Of a stretch of DNA of 64,000 nucleotides, positions 1 to 12,132 are shown in pieces. Each line of letters starts with the position of its first letter. Position 1 is the first letter of the stretch. Position numbers and translations under genes: made by a program. The stretch is taken from positions 85,671,574 to 85,735,573 of the forward strand of contig NC_087063.1 in the NCBI RefSeq assembly GCF_963678635.1, read 5' to 3'. Below the pieces are notes generated by a model. The model searched no databases, was not told the DNA's origin, and saw only the letters and a program-made list of their open reading frames with translations. The stretch comes from Symsagittifera roscoffensis (Eukaryota; Xenacoelomorpha; Acoela; Convolutidae).

Positions 1-57
1 AATCCCAGTTTTGGAAACAATTATGTGATCTTACTTACAAGAAGTATTTTTCTAGAT

Positions 58-960
58 GAAGGCAGTTAAATTTCAAATTGAGAAGGATGCCAATATTTAT
101 TTAGATATGCGTGATACCCATCTCAGTTTAAAACTTCAATTATCCAAAAATTATTCAAAAGAATGTTCTTTGCTGCTTTCAAAAAAATCAGAACATAAAG
201 GAAAATCAGAGGATGATTCAGATGAGGAACCATAACCCTACTTAACTCATGTAAACAATCTACTGCATCAATTTTTTCCCAATTGGGAAATTTAATTTAA
301 CAACACAATTAACGGTAGTCTGAAAATTGTTGATTGTTCGCTGTTTACTAGAATAACTTTAGTAGCTGAACCTAATCATCATTACCTACAACGGAATCTG
401 GAAAGCCAACCTGCTCATTACAATTACATGGAAACTCTAGCAAGAACCATTATGGTTCCTTTTTGTCAAAACCAGTTTTAATTCAGTAAAAATGTTTTCA
501 CTAAAGCTCCAGTAAGAAGAATAGCGGTTGCAGTGAATAAAAATCAGCTGTTGCGGGATAATTTTTAGAAAATACTTTAGTTATTAACAATTTCATTTGA
601 GAGAAATTCGAATTATTCGCGGTGGAAGAGCAATTGTTTTATGAGATATGACTTCTCCTTGTCGCCCCTATGTCACAGCAAAGAAAACAATGCAGTTTAA
701 AAAAGATTTCCCAGCTCCTCCTTCGGAGGATTTTTAAAATCACCAAATTTTTGTTTTTGGCTGGATTTCACTACAGGTGGCAGCTGAACAGCTGACTTGA
801 GATTCACTACAGGATGCAGCTGAACTTAGTAGAGAAAGCTTCAGATTATAAATTTTTTTCCAGTTTCCCTAGGAACAACTAACGGAAGTGATAGTCTTGC
901 GAGAAAGACTATGAAATGTTCAAAATGACAGATTCAGAATAGTCGATAAAAAAGGTTTAA
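58..960 (+). pseudogene. Decayed structural-protein-like gene of a PolB-class element
   Basis: No reading frame is intact, but successive plus-strand frames give protein-like pieces. One at 58-235 contains YLDMRDTHLSLKLQL and an acidic tail; one at about 318-480 contains PNHHYLQRNLESQ; one at 608-642 reads IRIIRGGRAIV. Frame changes and stops separate them. From memory, this order resembles an uncharacterised structural protein family (F54H12.2-like) that travels with protein-primed DNA polymerase B genes in invertebrate genomes. PolB genes of that kind lie at 18, 35 and 40 kb, so this is likely a remnant of the same class of adintovirus/Polinton-like element. The 5' end is outside the window. 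The family assignment is inference and needs a profile search. Confidence 0.5.
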
Positions 961-3349
961 ATTTTTTCGTTTTCAGGTTTCTATAGAAATCTTGTACTTA
1001 TTCTGGGATTTTTAATCGTTACTGTCTCTGTACCTTCTATTTTGTTTTTCTTCAGACCTAATTCTCCAGAAAACGTAGACACTGAATGCTGTTTAATTAA
1101 AAACCCGATAAATTTTTTCAACCTAGACTATAAAACAGTGTTCAATAACCTTTGTCTAGTTCATAAGACTTGTGTATGGGACTTTGTTGATTCAATACCT
1201 AACCTCTGATAAAATTCCTGGACTATCAAAATATTTTTTGCAACACAAAATTCAGCCTCAAGCAATGATAGAGGAGAACACTGGATCATGATTGCTCGAT
1301 TGAATAAAATCCACTACTTTGCTGATTCTTTGAGAAGAAAACGTTTCAACTATTCTTTTTAAGTGAAAAATACCAGCGCGTTGTTCAAAAGAAACTTCAA
1401 AAAACTGATAATTTGGGTGGTTTTTATGCAAATTTTTCAGCATTTCTTCTTTTTTAATTGTACCAGAAGAAGATGATGAAAATTCATGATAGTAATGTAT
1501 TGAATTTTATCAGTACTTATATGTGAGAACGTAGTATGTTACTTTTTATGTGAATGTAAATTGATGCTATAGATTTATATATGATATGATGATTTCTATC
1601 TATAATCGTATTTGTATTTGTAATTATTTCTTTGTTGATTTTTTCACTGAAAAAATTTAACCTACGATTTGCAGGAATCTACTTGAGAATATCCGGGAAT
1701 ATGTGAGAAAATTTAGAAAAAATGATTTTTTTGAGCAGTGAAAGCATTAATTTCGATCAAAATCTGATCGAAGTAAACTGAATGTGAATAGTTTTAATCA
1801 GGATTCAGACTAGGAAGTTTCTCCAGGTAGTTTTAGTTTGCTTCAAAATCGATCTTTATATAAGTTTACTCTAGGAAAAATCTATTTACCACAGTTTTTC
1901 AAGATCCACCGATTCAACACTTTTTTAAATCTTCAATATGAAACACTGTACATCACCTGTTCAAAACTTATTGTAATTTCCACTATTCTTTCGAGAGTTC
2001 GGAAGTTTTGGTATAATTTCAGCTGATCTGAGCATTAATTCTAGCATTCACAACTCTATATATAACGCACTTCAGCTTAAATTGGATCAAATTTTATCGT
2101 ATTTCTAAATTCGAGAAAAAAAAATTTGTTTCACTGTCTTAACATGATACCAGTCAATCAAGGATTTGGGTTTACAAGCTTTTTACGTAAAACAGCCTTA
2201 ATTTTTCATGATTAGATGAAGAAAGATTACAAAAATTAGCCAAAAACATGAGATTTCTGAAATCTTTTCCAAAAAATTGAGGTTTTCCAAAAATTTTGAA
2301 ATTGTTGCACTAAAACTTACCATCTGAAATTTACCATCCAATCCAATACTAATTATAAGACGTTGAGAAACCTATTCCCCTTTCTTTTTTGAAAATTTTC
2401 CTCGAAACATACCATTTTACCATGTGAATACTTTGGGAAACCTTGAAGGTTGATGTTTACGATGTGAATGACGCTGATGTTCATAGCCAGGAAGCGAATA
2501 TTATCAGTTCAATTCTACTGATTTTGAAATTTCAACTAATGGAAAAAGGATTGGGAAGAAATGTAATTAAATTTTGTGAGTAATAAAAAATGATTTAAGA
2601 CCTGATCTAATTACCCTCTATTTGCGCAAATTGCTTTAATTTGCACTATGCTGTAATTTAACGTTCTTCAATCATAAATTACTTAGTATAAAAAGTAAGA
2701 AAAAAAATTGGCAATTTTTGATCACTATAAAATTTTTTTGAATCTGTGGGTTGTGTCCAATCACTCAGATTATCAAATTTACCTTTCTTGAATAAATTGA
2801 AGTTTCTCTTAAAAAATGTCTTCAAGTCGTGCTCAAATACAAGAAGAATCAGTCGTGGTTGGTATATAACCGAATTTTGTTTTAACTTGATAGCATTTCA
2901 TTGTAATCCAGTTTAATCGTTTGTACCTATCAAATCAAAAAATAATCGTTCATAGCCAACTTGTTATGGTTTTTGCTTTTATTTCATTAAGACTCAAAAT
3001 CTTTTGTAAACACAAACTTTATCAATTTTTTGCTTCTTCATGAGGAAAAACTTTCAAACCGCTTTAAAAGTGAATACACATATGTCCTAAATTATCTTCA
3101 GTAACCTGTCCAAAATTCAATTACTTCATCATTTAAATTTGTTATCAAAATGCCTTAGTTTTACAACCTCGAACTGAAATTCATCGCCTTTTCAAGTTAA
3201 TTGTCTGAAAAATTGTTCACCTTTTTGATGTCCTCGGGAAGGGACATTAGTTACGGAGGGAGTGTAATTAATTACGGAGACCAAAAGGGTTAGTGCTTGG
3301 TTCTACAAAAGATCGTGAGCTTTCAAATCCCTTATTGATTCAACCGAGG
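961..3349. other. AT-rich non-coding stretch
   Basis: No convincing coding or RNA gene is visible. The DNA is AT-rich with poly-A and poly-T runs. Open frames are about 60 codons at most and have low-complexity composition. It lies between the decayed structural-type gene and the 3' end of the BEL/Pao element; I could not identify an LTR in it. Confidence 0.5.
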
Positions 3350-3389
3350 CAAGTTTAATTGCAATCTATTGAGTTTCCTTTAAGCTGTT

Positions 3390-4444
3390 TTTACGCATGA
3401 GCGCACGATGCCGGCAGGACCGGTAAAACACTTTGACAACGTTACCCACATGCCAAATGATGCTTCAAGGATCTACACAGGTCATTTTTCTCTATAAGTT
3501 CTATTGGTTGGTTCCACTTGGTCCGTTTGATCAAAGATGGATCGTACTCTTTGAGCGTACTCATGCAAAAGCTGTCAAGTCGATCTTTTGTTAGATTCAA
3601 AGTTTTGTTGCTCCATTTGTTTGTGCTTGGTTGTGAGTAGAAAGCAGCAGGATCAACAGCTTATGTAATAGGTTTTCCGAGCAAAATAATTTTCGGGTAA
3701 GTGCTAATTGGTCATTTAAGTCGCATCACATTTTTTCAGTGGTCTCCAATTGATTAGGTCTTCACATTCGACTACTAGAGTTGAAAACAGATCTCCTGAG
3801 CGTCTGTTAAAATCCATGTGTAGCAAAAAAAACCGTTTTGTTAGGGATACGAGTCTCTCCCGCACCCTGCCAAAGTGAGGAGCTGCAACTCAATTGATTT
3901 CATCTGAAGCTGAGTTGCTATTGCATCTTGGTCGACGTTTAGTGACTGGCTCATAAATTGCTTGGGTGCAACTACAAAGAAAATGGCCTTATCCAAAAAA
4001 ATTAGTTTTGTTGCTCCGCGTATAGCCATAATCGTTCGAATTGCTGTTAAGCAATTCTCAACTGAGAGTTGTCGTGATTTTCAAGTGGATTGCACACACG
4101 TTGTCAGACAAGATAAAAGACAATTATAGCTTTTTTCTATAGCTTGTTTCTGCGCGATGTGGAGCGGACAGATTTTTAAAAAAAAGCCAACAAACTAGTA
4201 TGGAATAAGATCATTTTCCGTCTCGATGAGCCATAACGGTCATTTAAAGTAAGAGGTTTTAATCATTTGCCCTGGAAGCGCCGGCATAAAAACAGTGATG
4301 ACGAATTTCCCTCAACGCGTTTCTTAGTTCCAAAATTAGGAAGCTTTGTTGCAACTTGCTCCGCATAAACTCAAAGCCGAGGTGCACGTAATTATGATGA
4401 GCATGTTCAATCTTCAGTCGAGTTGATGGATACTTTTCGTGCAA
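3390..4444 (-). pseudogene. BEL/Pao integrase remnant
   Basis: The segment 4,259-4,444 gives an integrase zinc-binding (H2C2-type) region, with KYPSTRLKIEHAHHNYVHLG and a later HHCFY. At 3,841-4,029 a core-domain piece reads AIRGATKLIFLDKAIFF, the position of the second catalytic aspartate in BEL/Pao integrases; the residues around it are altered. At about 3,490-3,560 another frame reads KRTKWNQPIEL, the KWNQP-type C-terminal signature of BEL/Pao integrases. Several stops and frame changes separate the pieces. The identification rests on motif order in one orientation. Confidence 0.75.
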
Positions 4445-5301
4445 TTTATTAGGGTAATTAGCTGCGTCTAAAATTGGTGAGTTTCTCAGTTGTTCTATGG
4501 CTTGAACAATATTTCATCCATGGATATTGAGTAAAGTAGTAAATGATTAAAACTTGTTCTTTTTGTCTAGTGATTTATCCATGGTAAGTCGTTAAATAGT
4601 ATCCGGGAGGCTAGTGCGTTCAGATTGCTCATAAAGCAGAGTTTTAGCTTGCTTTCGCATTTGAATGGTAATAGGTCGTTTCCGTTTGTGTCGCACGCAG
4701 TTCGTGACTTGTATAACACGAGCGGTCAAGCAGAGTAGATGATGCCAGTCAGATGACCTCGAAACATCAATTACTGGATCATCTTTCGTAGCAGTAAAAG
4801 TAACTTCTTCTTTCCTTGTAGCGTAATTTCAAAGAGACGCACAGTCAACTTGTAGGGAGATTGTGTTAACTTGAGGTCTAGTTGTGTTGATCTGTCAGAA
4901 ACCTTGGCGCTCTAGTTGAGTCTAATCGTTTCGCGATAAAACAAAAATTTTAGTGGTTGCAACCGAATTTGTTTCGCATCCTGTAGCGGAATACCTAAAG
5001 AAGCGTGATTGGCTCGATTTCGTTAATCTGTTATTTGATGCCAATGATGGGCGTTCCTTATTGACAGTTTTTCTTTAATTCTGTTCAACTTGATCAAGCT
5101 TCCTCTTTAGTACACCTACAAAACGTGCGCGAATCACAAAAGCTTTCGATTGTAGCTTGGGTATGCTTTCTTGGTTAAATGGTTCTTCCACTCATAAATT
5201 GGGCTTAGTTCGAAAACCGGATGTTTATGCAAGCTGGCATGGTGCATTGAGAAATATTAGTGAAAACATATACCTGTAGTTTCTTGTCCACGCTGTCTGG
5301 C

Positions 5302-6035
5302 TCATTTTTTCAAAAATCGGGATGTATTCATAGGAACTTCTGGACCCCAACTTTTACCACACCGCCAAAATTTTGAATCAGCAGCCCACTTCACTCTCAA
5401 AACCCGTTCAAAAGTGTTATTGGCTTCAATTTTGGGAGGATCTGTAGTATTCGATAAAAACCTAGTTAAACTGATTACTCCTTTTTTTAGAGCCACCTTT
5501 GAACCTTTAATTGATTACTGAGCTTCCAGTAAATTGTCAATGGAAACAACGAAGTCATCCATTGACAAGTTGGTATGAAATAGTCGCTGTATGTCGGGTT
5601 TTTTGTTGCAGAAGCCAATGGCTGTTTGATGTTGTTCGAAGGTGGTTATTGAGGGTGGATATTTAGCTCCGAAGACGATGATGATTTCGCGATGATGATA
5701 ATGTTTAACTCCTTGATTAGTTCGCCCCAAGAATTGTAGCTTTTTTACTGTCCTTTTTTATGCTCATGCGCACAAACATGCTTTCCATTTCACCAGAGAC
5801 TGCTACGGGTGTCTTTTCAAACCTCATTAAATATTCAAACAATTTGTTCATTATTTCCTGTCCCGTCTCTAAGCAGGAATTGAGTGAAATAATTTTTGAA
5901 ATTCGATGCAGCACTCGTTACGCGTTGAGCTCTACCGAGTTTCAGTTGAGTTATACTTGCACGCTGCAGTAAATACCATTTTCGTAAAGGCGGCAGATGT
6001 AGAAATAATACTGGTAACACGTAATTTTTTTTCAA
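5302..6035 (-). pseudogene. BEL/Pao reverse transcriptase remnant
   Basis: Overlapping minus-strand frames cover the RT fingers and palm. WYLLQRASITQLKLGRAQRV matches the BEL entry motif, then SLNSCLETG, then MRFEKTPVAVSGEMESMF (motif A region), then FGAKYPPS, then the catalytic box. The box reads SMDDFVVSIDN at 5,530-5,562, where a Y/FMDD is expected, so the first position is altered. The thumb piece at 5,302-5,496 reads VISLTRFLSN. At least two frameshifts separate the pieces. The large-duplication breakpoint at 5,578 falls just upstream of the catalytic box, so the second copy (23,190-23,647) lacks it. Confidence 0.8.
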
Positions 6036-6795
6036 TATCAGTTGACAATGATTTCTCCTAGAGGTGCATTGTGGGTTTGTCCTTTTGAAGTTGTTGTCAA
6101 AGAGATGATATGGTAGCGTGTTCTATCAATTTGAAAACTTTGTTTCATAAAATCGAATTGCTTAGCAGTTTTCTTCAGAATATTCTCGTAGTAACATTAG
6201 AATGTGTGCCGGTTTTTTGACATTCCAAAAGTTTTCAACAATTTCATTTGAGGAAGCATCCTCGTGCTGCTTCTTGTCTATGAAAAGGGTTGGATGATAG
6301 TTTCACTGCTCATCTTAAGATTTCTGATGCAGCGGGCCTGTAAGCGTCCAACTCAGAAAATTGCAAACTTTATACGGACTCCCGGCAGCCTCATTCAAAA
6401 TTTTTCTCTGCGATATGCCAGAAAGCATTGACAACGAGTAGGATGTGTAAGAAGATTAGGAAAAGGAATGTGTCGTAATTGGTCATACCGAGAGCATGAT
6501 TTACTCAGCCGTACGACATTCATCACGTCGAAGTTGAGCGTTTCCATCAAACAGACTGATTGCAGATTTCAGAGAGCAGACGTAGTGTTGAAAGGTCCAA
6601 TGTGTAGTTGAACAAGATTTGACGAAACAGTGTCCTCACTGATAGCACCACGAAAGCTTAATTTAACTGTTCCTCTGGGCTTACGCTGTATGGTCTACGT
6701 TGTGTATTTCAGAAAATAGGAACTTTCCACAATTTTATAGCAAGGAACTGCTTGGTTGTGTTGTTGTTAAAAAAATAATGGACATTAACTAAAGT

Positions 6796-7100
6796 TTGTA
6801 TTCAATTAACATAAACTGGAATTCGGTTTTCCAAACTGAAACTAATAGCTTAAAAATTATGTCGCGGAGTAGTTGCTTCCTGGTTCCGATGTTAAGTAGA
6901 GTAGTGTTTTACCCGCAATTTTTCATGATACAGCGTCTTGCGGAAGTGCAATCAGCTGATCTATGCGCGCACAGGCAGTTAAACCACAATTGGTTGTCCT
7001 TCGCTAGTTGAGTTTCTTCTTGCGTAGTTAGCTTTAGAATGACTTGGCGGTGTCCAATAAAGCGATCTTCATTGTCCATAAGGCATAACAACTTTTAGTT
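6796..7100 (-). pseudogene. BEL/Pao gag zinc-knuckle and start of protease region (remnant)
   Basis: The minus strand at 6,909-7,091 reads WFNCLCAHRSADC, CIMKNCGEN and then TTLLN. This is the decayed form of the double CCHC knuckle followed by the (H)HTLLH motif that ends BEL/Pao Gag just before the aspartic protease. The first cysteine is replaced by tryptophan. The protease would lie at about 6,800-6,040, where only fragments remain. The plus-strand frames over the same bases are shadows. A near-identical copy lies at 24,401-24,705. Confidence 0.6.
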
Positions 7101-7679
7101 TACTTGGTTATTTCTTGAAGTTGTTCTTTTCGTCGGTAGGTTGCCTGTTACGCATGGCTACAAAAGTTTTTTGTTGTTGGATGTTTTTCAATCTTGTTTC
7201 TCGTTAAAAAACGTAGTGCATCAGGTAAAGAGTCTAAAACCTCGCAAGCGCTAGATTACTTGTTAGGCCAGTCCGTGAAATGTTTGAGTGTAGCTTAGTC
7301 TATCTATGGACGCAGTATTCTTGCCACTTGAAGACTGCTGGAGGAAGGTTACTCGAGTTCAAACCGGTTGTGTGGTTGCCTAGTTCGATATTATGCACCA
7401 GCTCACGTAGAAGAGCAGCAAACCTGACAAAAGTTTGAGGTTCCAGTATCGTGCAATCCAGAACGTGCAGTCGCTCAGAGTTTTGCGGCTCCCTGGTAAA
7501 AGATGCAACAAGAACTTTACGGTCGAGAACGCGCAGTGGCTTAAAGTGCTTTAGCTTGCTAGTGAAAGCTGAAACTACAATTTTAATGGCCCCATCTGCT
7601 AAATACGTTTTCTAGTGCTTGATTATATTGTAAGGAATTCGGGAGGTAGCTCTAACAAAATTTTTTGGCTTTATCGAGC

Positions 7680-8035
7680 CAGGGACTACGGGTATCTTTT
7701 CTTCCACATTTTTGAGTTTTAGCTATAGTTTGAGAGTAATTATTTGTGAGTTTTAGCTATTGCAGTTCGAAACAGCTCAAACAAATTACTCCATTCTAAT
7801 AGACTACTGACTAATTTAGGGAACTTGATATCAGTGAGCTCGAAACTTTTAAAATCTTATAAAATGTGTTGTTGCTGTTGCTTTGGAGACCGTGATTGAC
7901 TGGAGTAGGTCGATCCGTAGAAAGTATGTTGAGGCTGTTTGCGCAAATGTGTTGCTGTGGTATCGATAGATTCAATGGATAGCTGATCAATTCTAGAGAA
8001 ATCTGGCAAAACGCAAAACGGTTACAGGAGACCAT
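7680..8035 (-). pseudogene. BEL/Pao gag core remnant
   Basis: In one minus-strand frame around 7,770-7,850 the sequence reads FELTDIKFPKL and then LEWSNLFELF. This matches the hallmark gag motif of BEL/Pao elements (KLPKxxLPKFxG, then W-x-F-x-x-x-F). Upstream frames (to 8,035) are broken. The 23-bp stretch coding FELTDI also recurs at about 8,536 and 8,992 in the adjacent tandem repeats, suggesting those repeats derive from the 5' end of this element. Copy 2 is at about 25,290-25,644. Confidence 0.6.
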
Positions 8036-8416
8036 TGTTGAAGTAGTATAAAAACTAATGTCTGCGATAGAAATTTTGAGTTAGCTGATCTTTGTTGTAG
8101 TGGAAGTTCACACGGGAAAACTATTGTTGATTGGGATCGTATGCAAAGATTGTTGTTATGTAGAGTGACTGGGGGTGTCTTCTCTCTATATCCCGTTGTG
8201 GTATTTATTGTATTGTCGCATTAAATTCATTACAAAACATTTGCAGTTTCCTGGCAAAGATGCTTCAATTCCAAGATTTCGCACGTCTGCCACAGGGCTT
8301 TAGCTTTAGCTTTATCTGTCAGTTAGTCCAATTCTTGCAGGCGTTTTAAATGCTTTTTAGCAGCTATTTTTAGATCCTACAAAACAGTTGTGTAATTGCA
8401 CTGCCAAGTTGTAATT

Positions 8417-9244
8417 CAAGGCCTTGTAGAGAAGTGAAGCAAAACTTTCATTTGTTGATAGGTGCTTGTTGTGAGGTTTTTGGAACCTTTGTTGAAGTAG
8501 TGAAAAAATTATTGGAATGATTCAATAAAGTTAATAGTGATATCAGTGAGCTCGAAACTTGATATCTGTTTTTGTAGAAATGATAAATACGAACGGTGCT
8601 GTTGACTCTATGAGCGTGCGTAAATCGTATAGGGCTTTATAAACTTTAAAGAAACTATGAATTATTATGTACTGATGATAATTTGATTTCTAGTAATAAG
8701 AATTTATTGTTTCTTTGTAGTCGGTTGGTTTAGAAAGCTTTAAACCTAAACTGTATTCTTAATTGTTAGAGCTGATAATTAAGTCAACCTACAAGGCCCA
8801 CAAGGCCTTGTAGAGAAGTGACGCAAAACTTTCATCTGTTGATAGATCCAACAAGGCCTTGTAGATCCCACAAGGCCTTGTAGAGAAAAACAGCAAAACT
8901 TTCATTTGTTGATAGGTGCTTGTTGTGAGGTTTTTGGAGCCTTCGTTGAAGTAGTGAAAAAATTATTGGAGTGATTCAATAAAGTTGATAGTGATATCAG
9001 TGAGCTCGAAACTTGATATCTGTTTTTTGTTGAAATAATAAATACGAACGTGGTTGTTGACTCTGAGCGTGCGTAATTCGTAGAGGGCTTTATAAGCTTT
9101 TAAGAAATTATGAATTATTATGTACTTATGATAATTTGATTTCTAGTAGTAAGATTTTATTGTTTCTTTGTAGTCGGTTGGTTTAGAAAGCTTCAAACTT
9201 GAACTTTATTCTTAATTGTTAGAGCTGATAATTAAGTCAACCTA
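8417..9244. repeat. 454-bp tandem duplication with CAAGGCCTTG palindromes
   Basis: Two similar blocks, 8,417-8,791 and 8,871-9,244, are offset by 454 bp. Each begins with the palindrome CAAGGCCTTG and ends with the left arm of the fold-back element. Between them, a short module starting with the same palindrome is repeated further, so the palindrome recurs several times in 8,417-8,880. The blocks differ by scattered substitutions and small indels. Unit 2 of the large duplication carries the same arrangement at 26,026-26,852. Confidence 0.8.
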
Positions 9245-9474
9245 TTGGGGATTTTTTTAACTTCGTTTCAGAAAAATTGTCATAAAACTGTTCCATGTTT
9301 CATGAAACTCGACAGCGGATGTTTCAGATGGCGAACATAGACAATCTATAATCGCTATCTGAAATATCAGCTGTCGAGTTTAAGAAACCCGAAACGTTTT
9401 TATGACAACTTTTCTGATGGAAAGTTAAAAAAATTCTACGGTAGGTTGACTTAATTATCAGCTCTAACAATTAA
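9212..9474. mobile_element. Fold-back MITE, copy 1
   Basis: Perfect 33-bp terminal inverted repeats at 9,212-9,244 and 9,442-9,474 enclose an imperfectly palindromic interior, so the whole 263 bp can fold into one hairpin. No coding sequence is present. A left-arm-only copy at about 8,759-8,791 results from the neighbouring tandem duplication. The superfamily is not assignable by eye because no clear target duplication was found. Confidence 0.75.
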
Positions 9475-11034
9475 AAACGAAACATGGATTTACTTCACCA
9501 TGAATTTTTTTTGGAAAACCAGGCTCTTAGTTTTTGACAAAGATAGTGATGTTAAAATCTTTGCAATTAAGTGCTGTTGTTATTTAAAGGGAAGCGGTGA
9601 CTTTAAAGTTTAGGCTTTAAATAAATTTGGCTATTGGGTTCGGGCTATCTATTTATTATATCGAGAAAACTGTTGTTATTTAAGTACTCACTTGGTACTC
9701 CGAGGAGAGGACTAACAATCAACTAACTAGATGAGAACAAGAGCAGCAAAAAAGTTTACCTAACCATTAAGTCCATTGAGCGTTCAAATTACAGCATGAA
9801 TCTGGGTTAGAAAAAGTAGCACAAATGGGTTTTGGTATAAAAAAACGTTCAATATGGATCTAGATAAATGAAGAGCCTTTTCGAAATGAAGCCGATGCAG
9901 ATGGCGGCCTAGAAGTGGCCCTCGAGGTTCATGATGCTTGGTAAATACGGCCTTGTCATGTTGAAGTTGCTTGTAGATGGTTTGTTACCACGGGGGTCCA
10001 ACCGCCGGTGTAATGAGACTGTTCACTCTGGTCGCCAAAAATTTGAGACCGAAGGTACATCAGTCTTATTTTTTTTGTTAATTTGTCCAAAATTCAATTA
10101 TTGTAACATTCAAAATTGTGACCAAACTCCGTTATTTTAATAATCATAAAGCGTAATTTCGAATCATTTGGAATACAACTTAAACATATAAAACATTAGA
10201 AGTACACAAAACGAAAAATGTTGAAAAAACTAGGTCTACTAAATTTTTAGTAGGTCTCGATTAAATTTCAATCAAGGCAAATATGCCGAGCAAAAAAATT
10301 TAAATTTAAAATTAGCAGCAGAACAAAACTGACGAGGTGGAAACAAACCGACAATTTTTGAGCAGACAACAGTTGAGCCTAAAAAATTGAGTTTGTAAAA
10401 AAATTTGAGGCTACTAAAAACGCAGTAAACAACACTTGGAACTAAAATGAACATAGCTAACTGGCAAAATTTTGGAAAAAAAATCAACGCAAAAATCTAG
10501 CTCCTTTTTTCAATCAATCTCAACTCGAAATTTGAACAAAAATAGATGGCCTTAAACCTCTTTTTCTACATTAATTCATAATCAACAAACCAACTAGAAA
10601 AATTTTTGAATTTCAAACATTCAGAAAAAAATAGGGTCCGGTCGGGAGTCGAACCCTAGAGAAAGGGAGTCTGGCTACAAGGCATTTGTGTAAATAATTT
10701 AGTGTAAATAACAAGTGTACATAAACTAAAACTGGTAATTACTTTCTTTCAAAGACTAAACTGAATTTCGCAAGAAGCGCTGGTTTTGAAGAAAGCCCTG
10801 AACTTAACTAATAGAAAGTTGGAAAAGAGTCAATGAACTCAAATCTACAAAAAAACTGACTAATTTTTAAAAATCATCTTTCAAATTTCTACGTAAACAT
10901 TAAATAGCCTCGACCCTCTTTGAATTTCAAAACATAATTATTATTGAAACTTTTTTGATAAAAGTAGCTCAATTTGAGAAAACTGGATTAAGGAGTTAAA
11001 TTTATATTCTGCTGGGGAAATCTGACAAATAAAT
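9475..11034. other. Non-coding stretch with a tRNA-like fragment
   Basis: No convincing gene. A slightly GC-richer island at about 9,890-10,030 is open for about 70 codons on the plus strand, but it resembles nothing I recognise and is probably chance. The tRNA-like fragment at 10,632-10,690 is listed separately. The stretch is duplicated at 27,083-28,645. Confidence 0.4.
10632..10690 (-). other. tRNA-like 3' half (SINE or pseudo-tRNA)
   Basis: The minus strand contains GGGTTCGACTCCC at about 10,642-10,654, a near-perfect RNA polymerase III B box / T arm. It is followed by an acceptor-like CCGGACCC and a T-run. No 5' acceptor partner is visible, so it is a fragment or the head of a tRNA-derived SINE. 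The copy in unit 2 is at about 28,242-28,300. Confidence 0.45.
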
Positions 11035-12132
11035 TCCACAAAAGTCAAATGATAAATTAACAACATTAAAAACAAACGACATTGAAAATTGTCCTCAACA
11101 AAACCCCACCTAACACATTTAAGGTTTTTGCAGGCACACAGACAAGAACAGCTCACCTAAACACTCAACTCGGCTCATCATATCAAAAGTAATGTTTTTG
11201 GGAGGCCCGAAGTCAAATGATCTATTTACAGCATTGAAAAAAAGCGACATTCTAAGTTGTACTCAACTAAACCCCTACTAACACAACTAAGGTTTTTGGA
11301 GGCACGAAGTCAGTTGATCAATTCACATCCTTTAAAATCAAAACGACATTGCACGGGGTCCTCAAAAAAACCCCTCCCAACACAACTAAAGTCTTATGCG
11401 ACACTAAGTCTAGAACAATTTAACAGCTCACCCAAACATCCCACAAAGCCCCTCCTAGCACAACTAAGGTTTTTGGAGTCGAAAAACAAACAATAAAACT
11501 GCAGCATCAAAATTCGACTTTGTAAGTTGCCCTCATTTAAGCTTCTCCTAACACATTACATGTTTTGAAGGCACAAAATCAAATGATCAACACACAGCAG
11601 TAAAACAAAACGAAAAAGCACGTTGTCTTCAACTAATCCCTCCTAATATAACAAAGGTTTTCGGCGGCAAAAACTCAAGAACAGCTCACTTAAACATCCA
11701 ACTAAGCCCCTCCTAACAAAACTAAGCTTTTTTGAACCTTGAGACACATGATAAATTTGAAGCATTAAAAACAAAACGACATTGTATGTTCTCCTTAATT
11801 AAATGCCTCTAGCTGAACTAAGGTTTTTGGAGAGACAAAGTCAAGGTCAACTCACCTAAACACTCAACTAAGCTCATCAAATCAAAAATATTGTTTTTGG
11901 AGTCAATGAACAACTGATAAATTTGCAACAAACAAAACGACTTCGTATGTTGTTCTCAACTAAATGCCCCTGGCTCAACTTAAAGTTTTGGAGGGACAAA
12001 GTCAATGACAGCACACTTAAACACTCAACTCAGCTGATCATATCATGTTATGTTATTTGAGGCAAGAAGAAAACTGATCGATTTCCAGCATTGAAAAAAT
12101 GCGACATTGCAAGTAGTACTAAAAAAAACCCT

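Larger units (their letters stand above)
3350..8400 (-). mobile_element. Degenerate BEL/Pao LTR retrotransposon, copy 1
   Basis: Read on the minus strand, the region gives the BEL/Pao gene order in broken frames: gag core (about 8,035-7,680), CCHC-like knuckle (about 7,090-6,900), reverse transcriptase (6,035-5,302), an RNase H/linker stretch (5,301-4,445), then integrase zinc-binding, core and C-terminal regions (4,444-3,390). It has dozens of stops and frameshifts and cannot encode a working polyprotein. No LTR pair was recognised, so the outer limits are approximate. The tandem duplication starting at 5,578 cuts through the reverse transcriptase, so only the 5' half (gag to mid-RT) recurs at 23,190-25,850. 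Confidence 0.8.

Noticed and set aside
3230-3300. Purine-rich GGAAGGGACATTAG...GGAGGGAG stretch as a BEL polypurine tract
   Set aside because: It is on the wrong strand for the minus-oriented BEL element and no LTR follows.
8417-9244. 454-bp tandem blocks as an LTR pair of the BEL element
   Set aside because: They lie side by side on the 5' side only, and no copy occurs beyond the integrase end.
9931-10140. Possible small gene in a GC-richer island
   Set aside because: No homology, ends in AT-rich sequence, and the copy at 27,540 is conserved only through the duplication.
11257-11496. Open frames of 79-107 codons in the satellite (also 12,435-12,701, 16,217-16,540, 29,052-29,318, 30,258-30,524)
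   Set aside because: They are translations of the tandem repeat; the same peptides recur with the monomers and have no coding signature.
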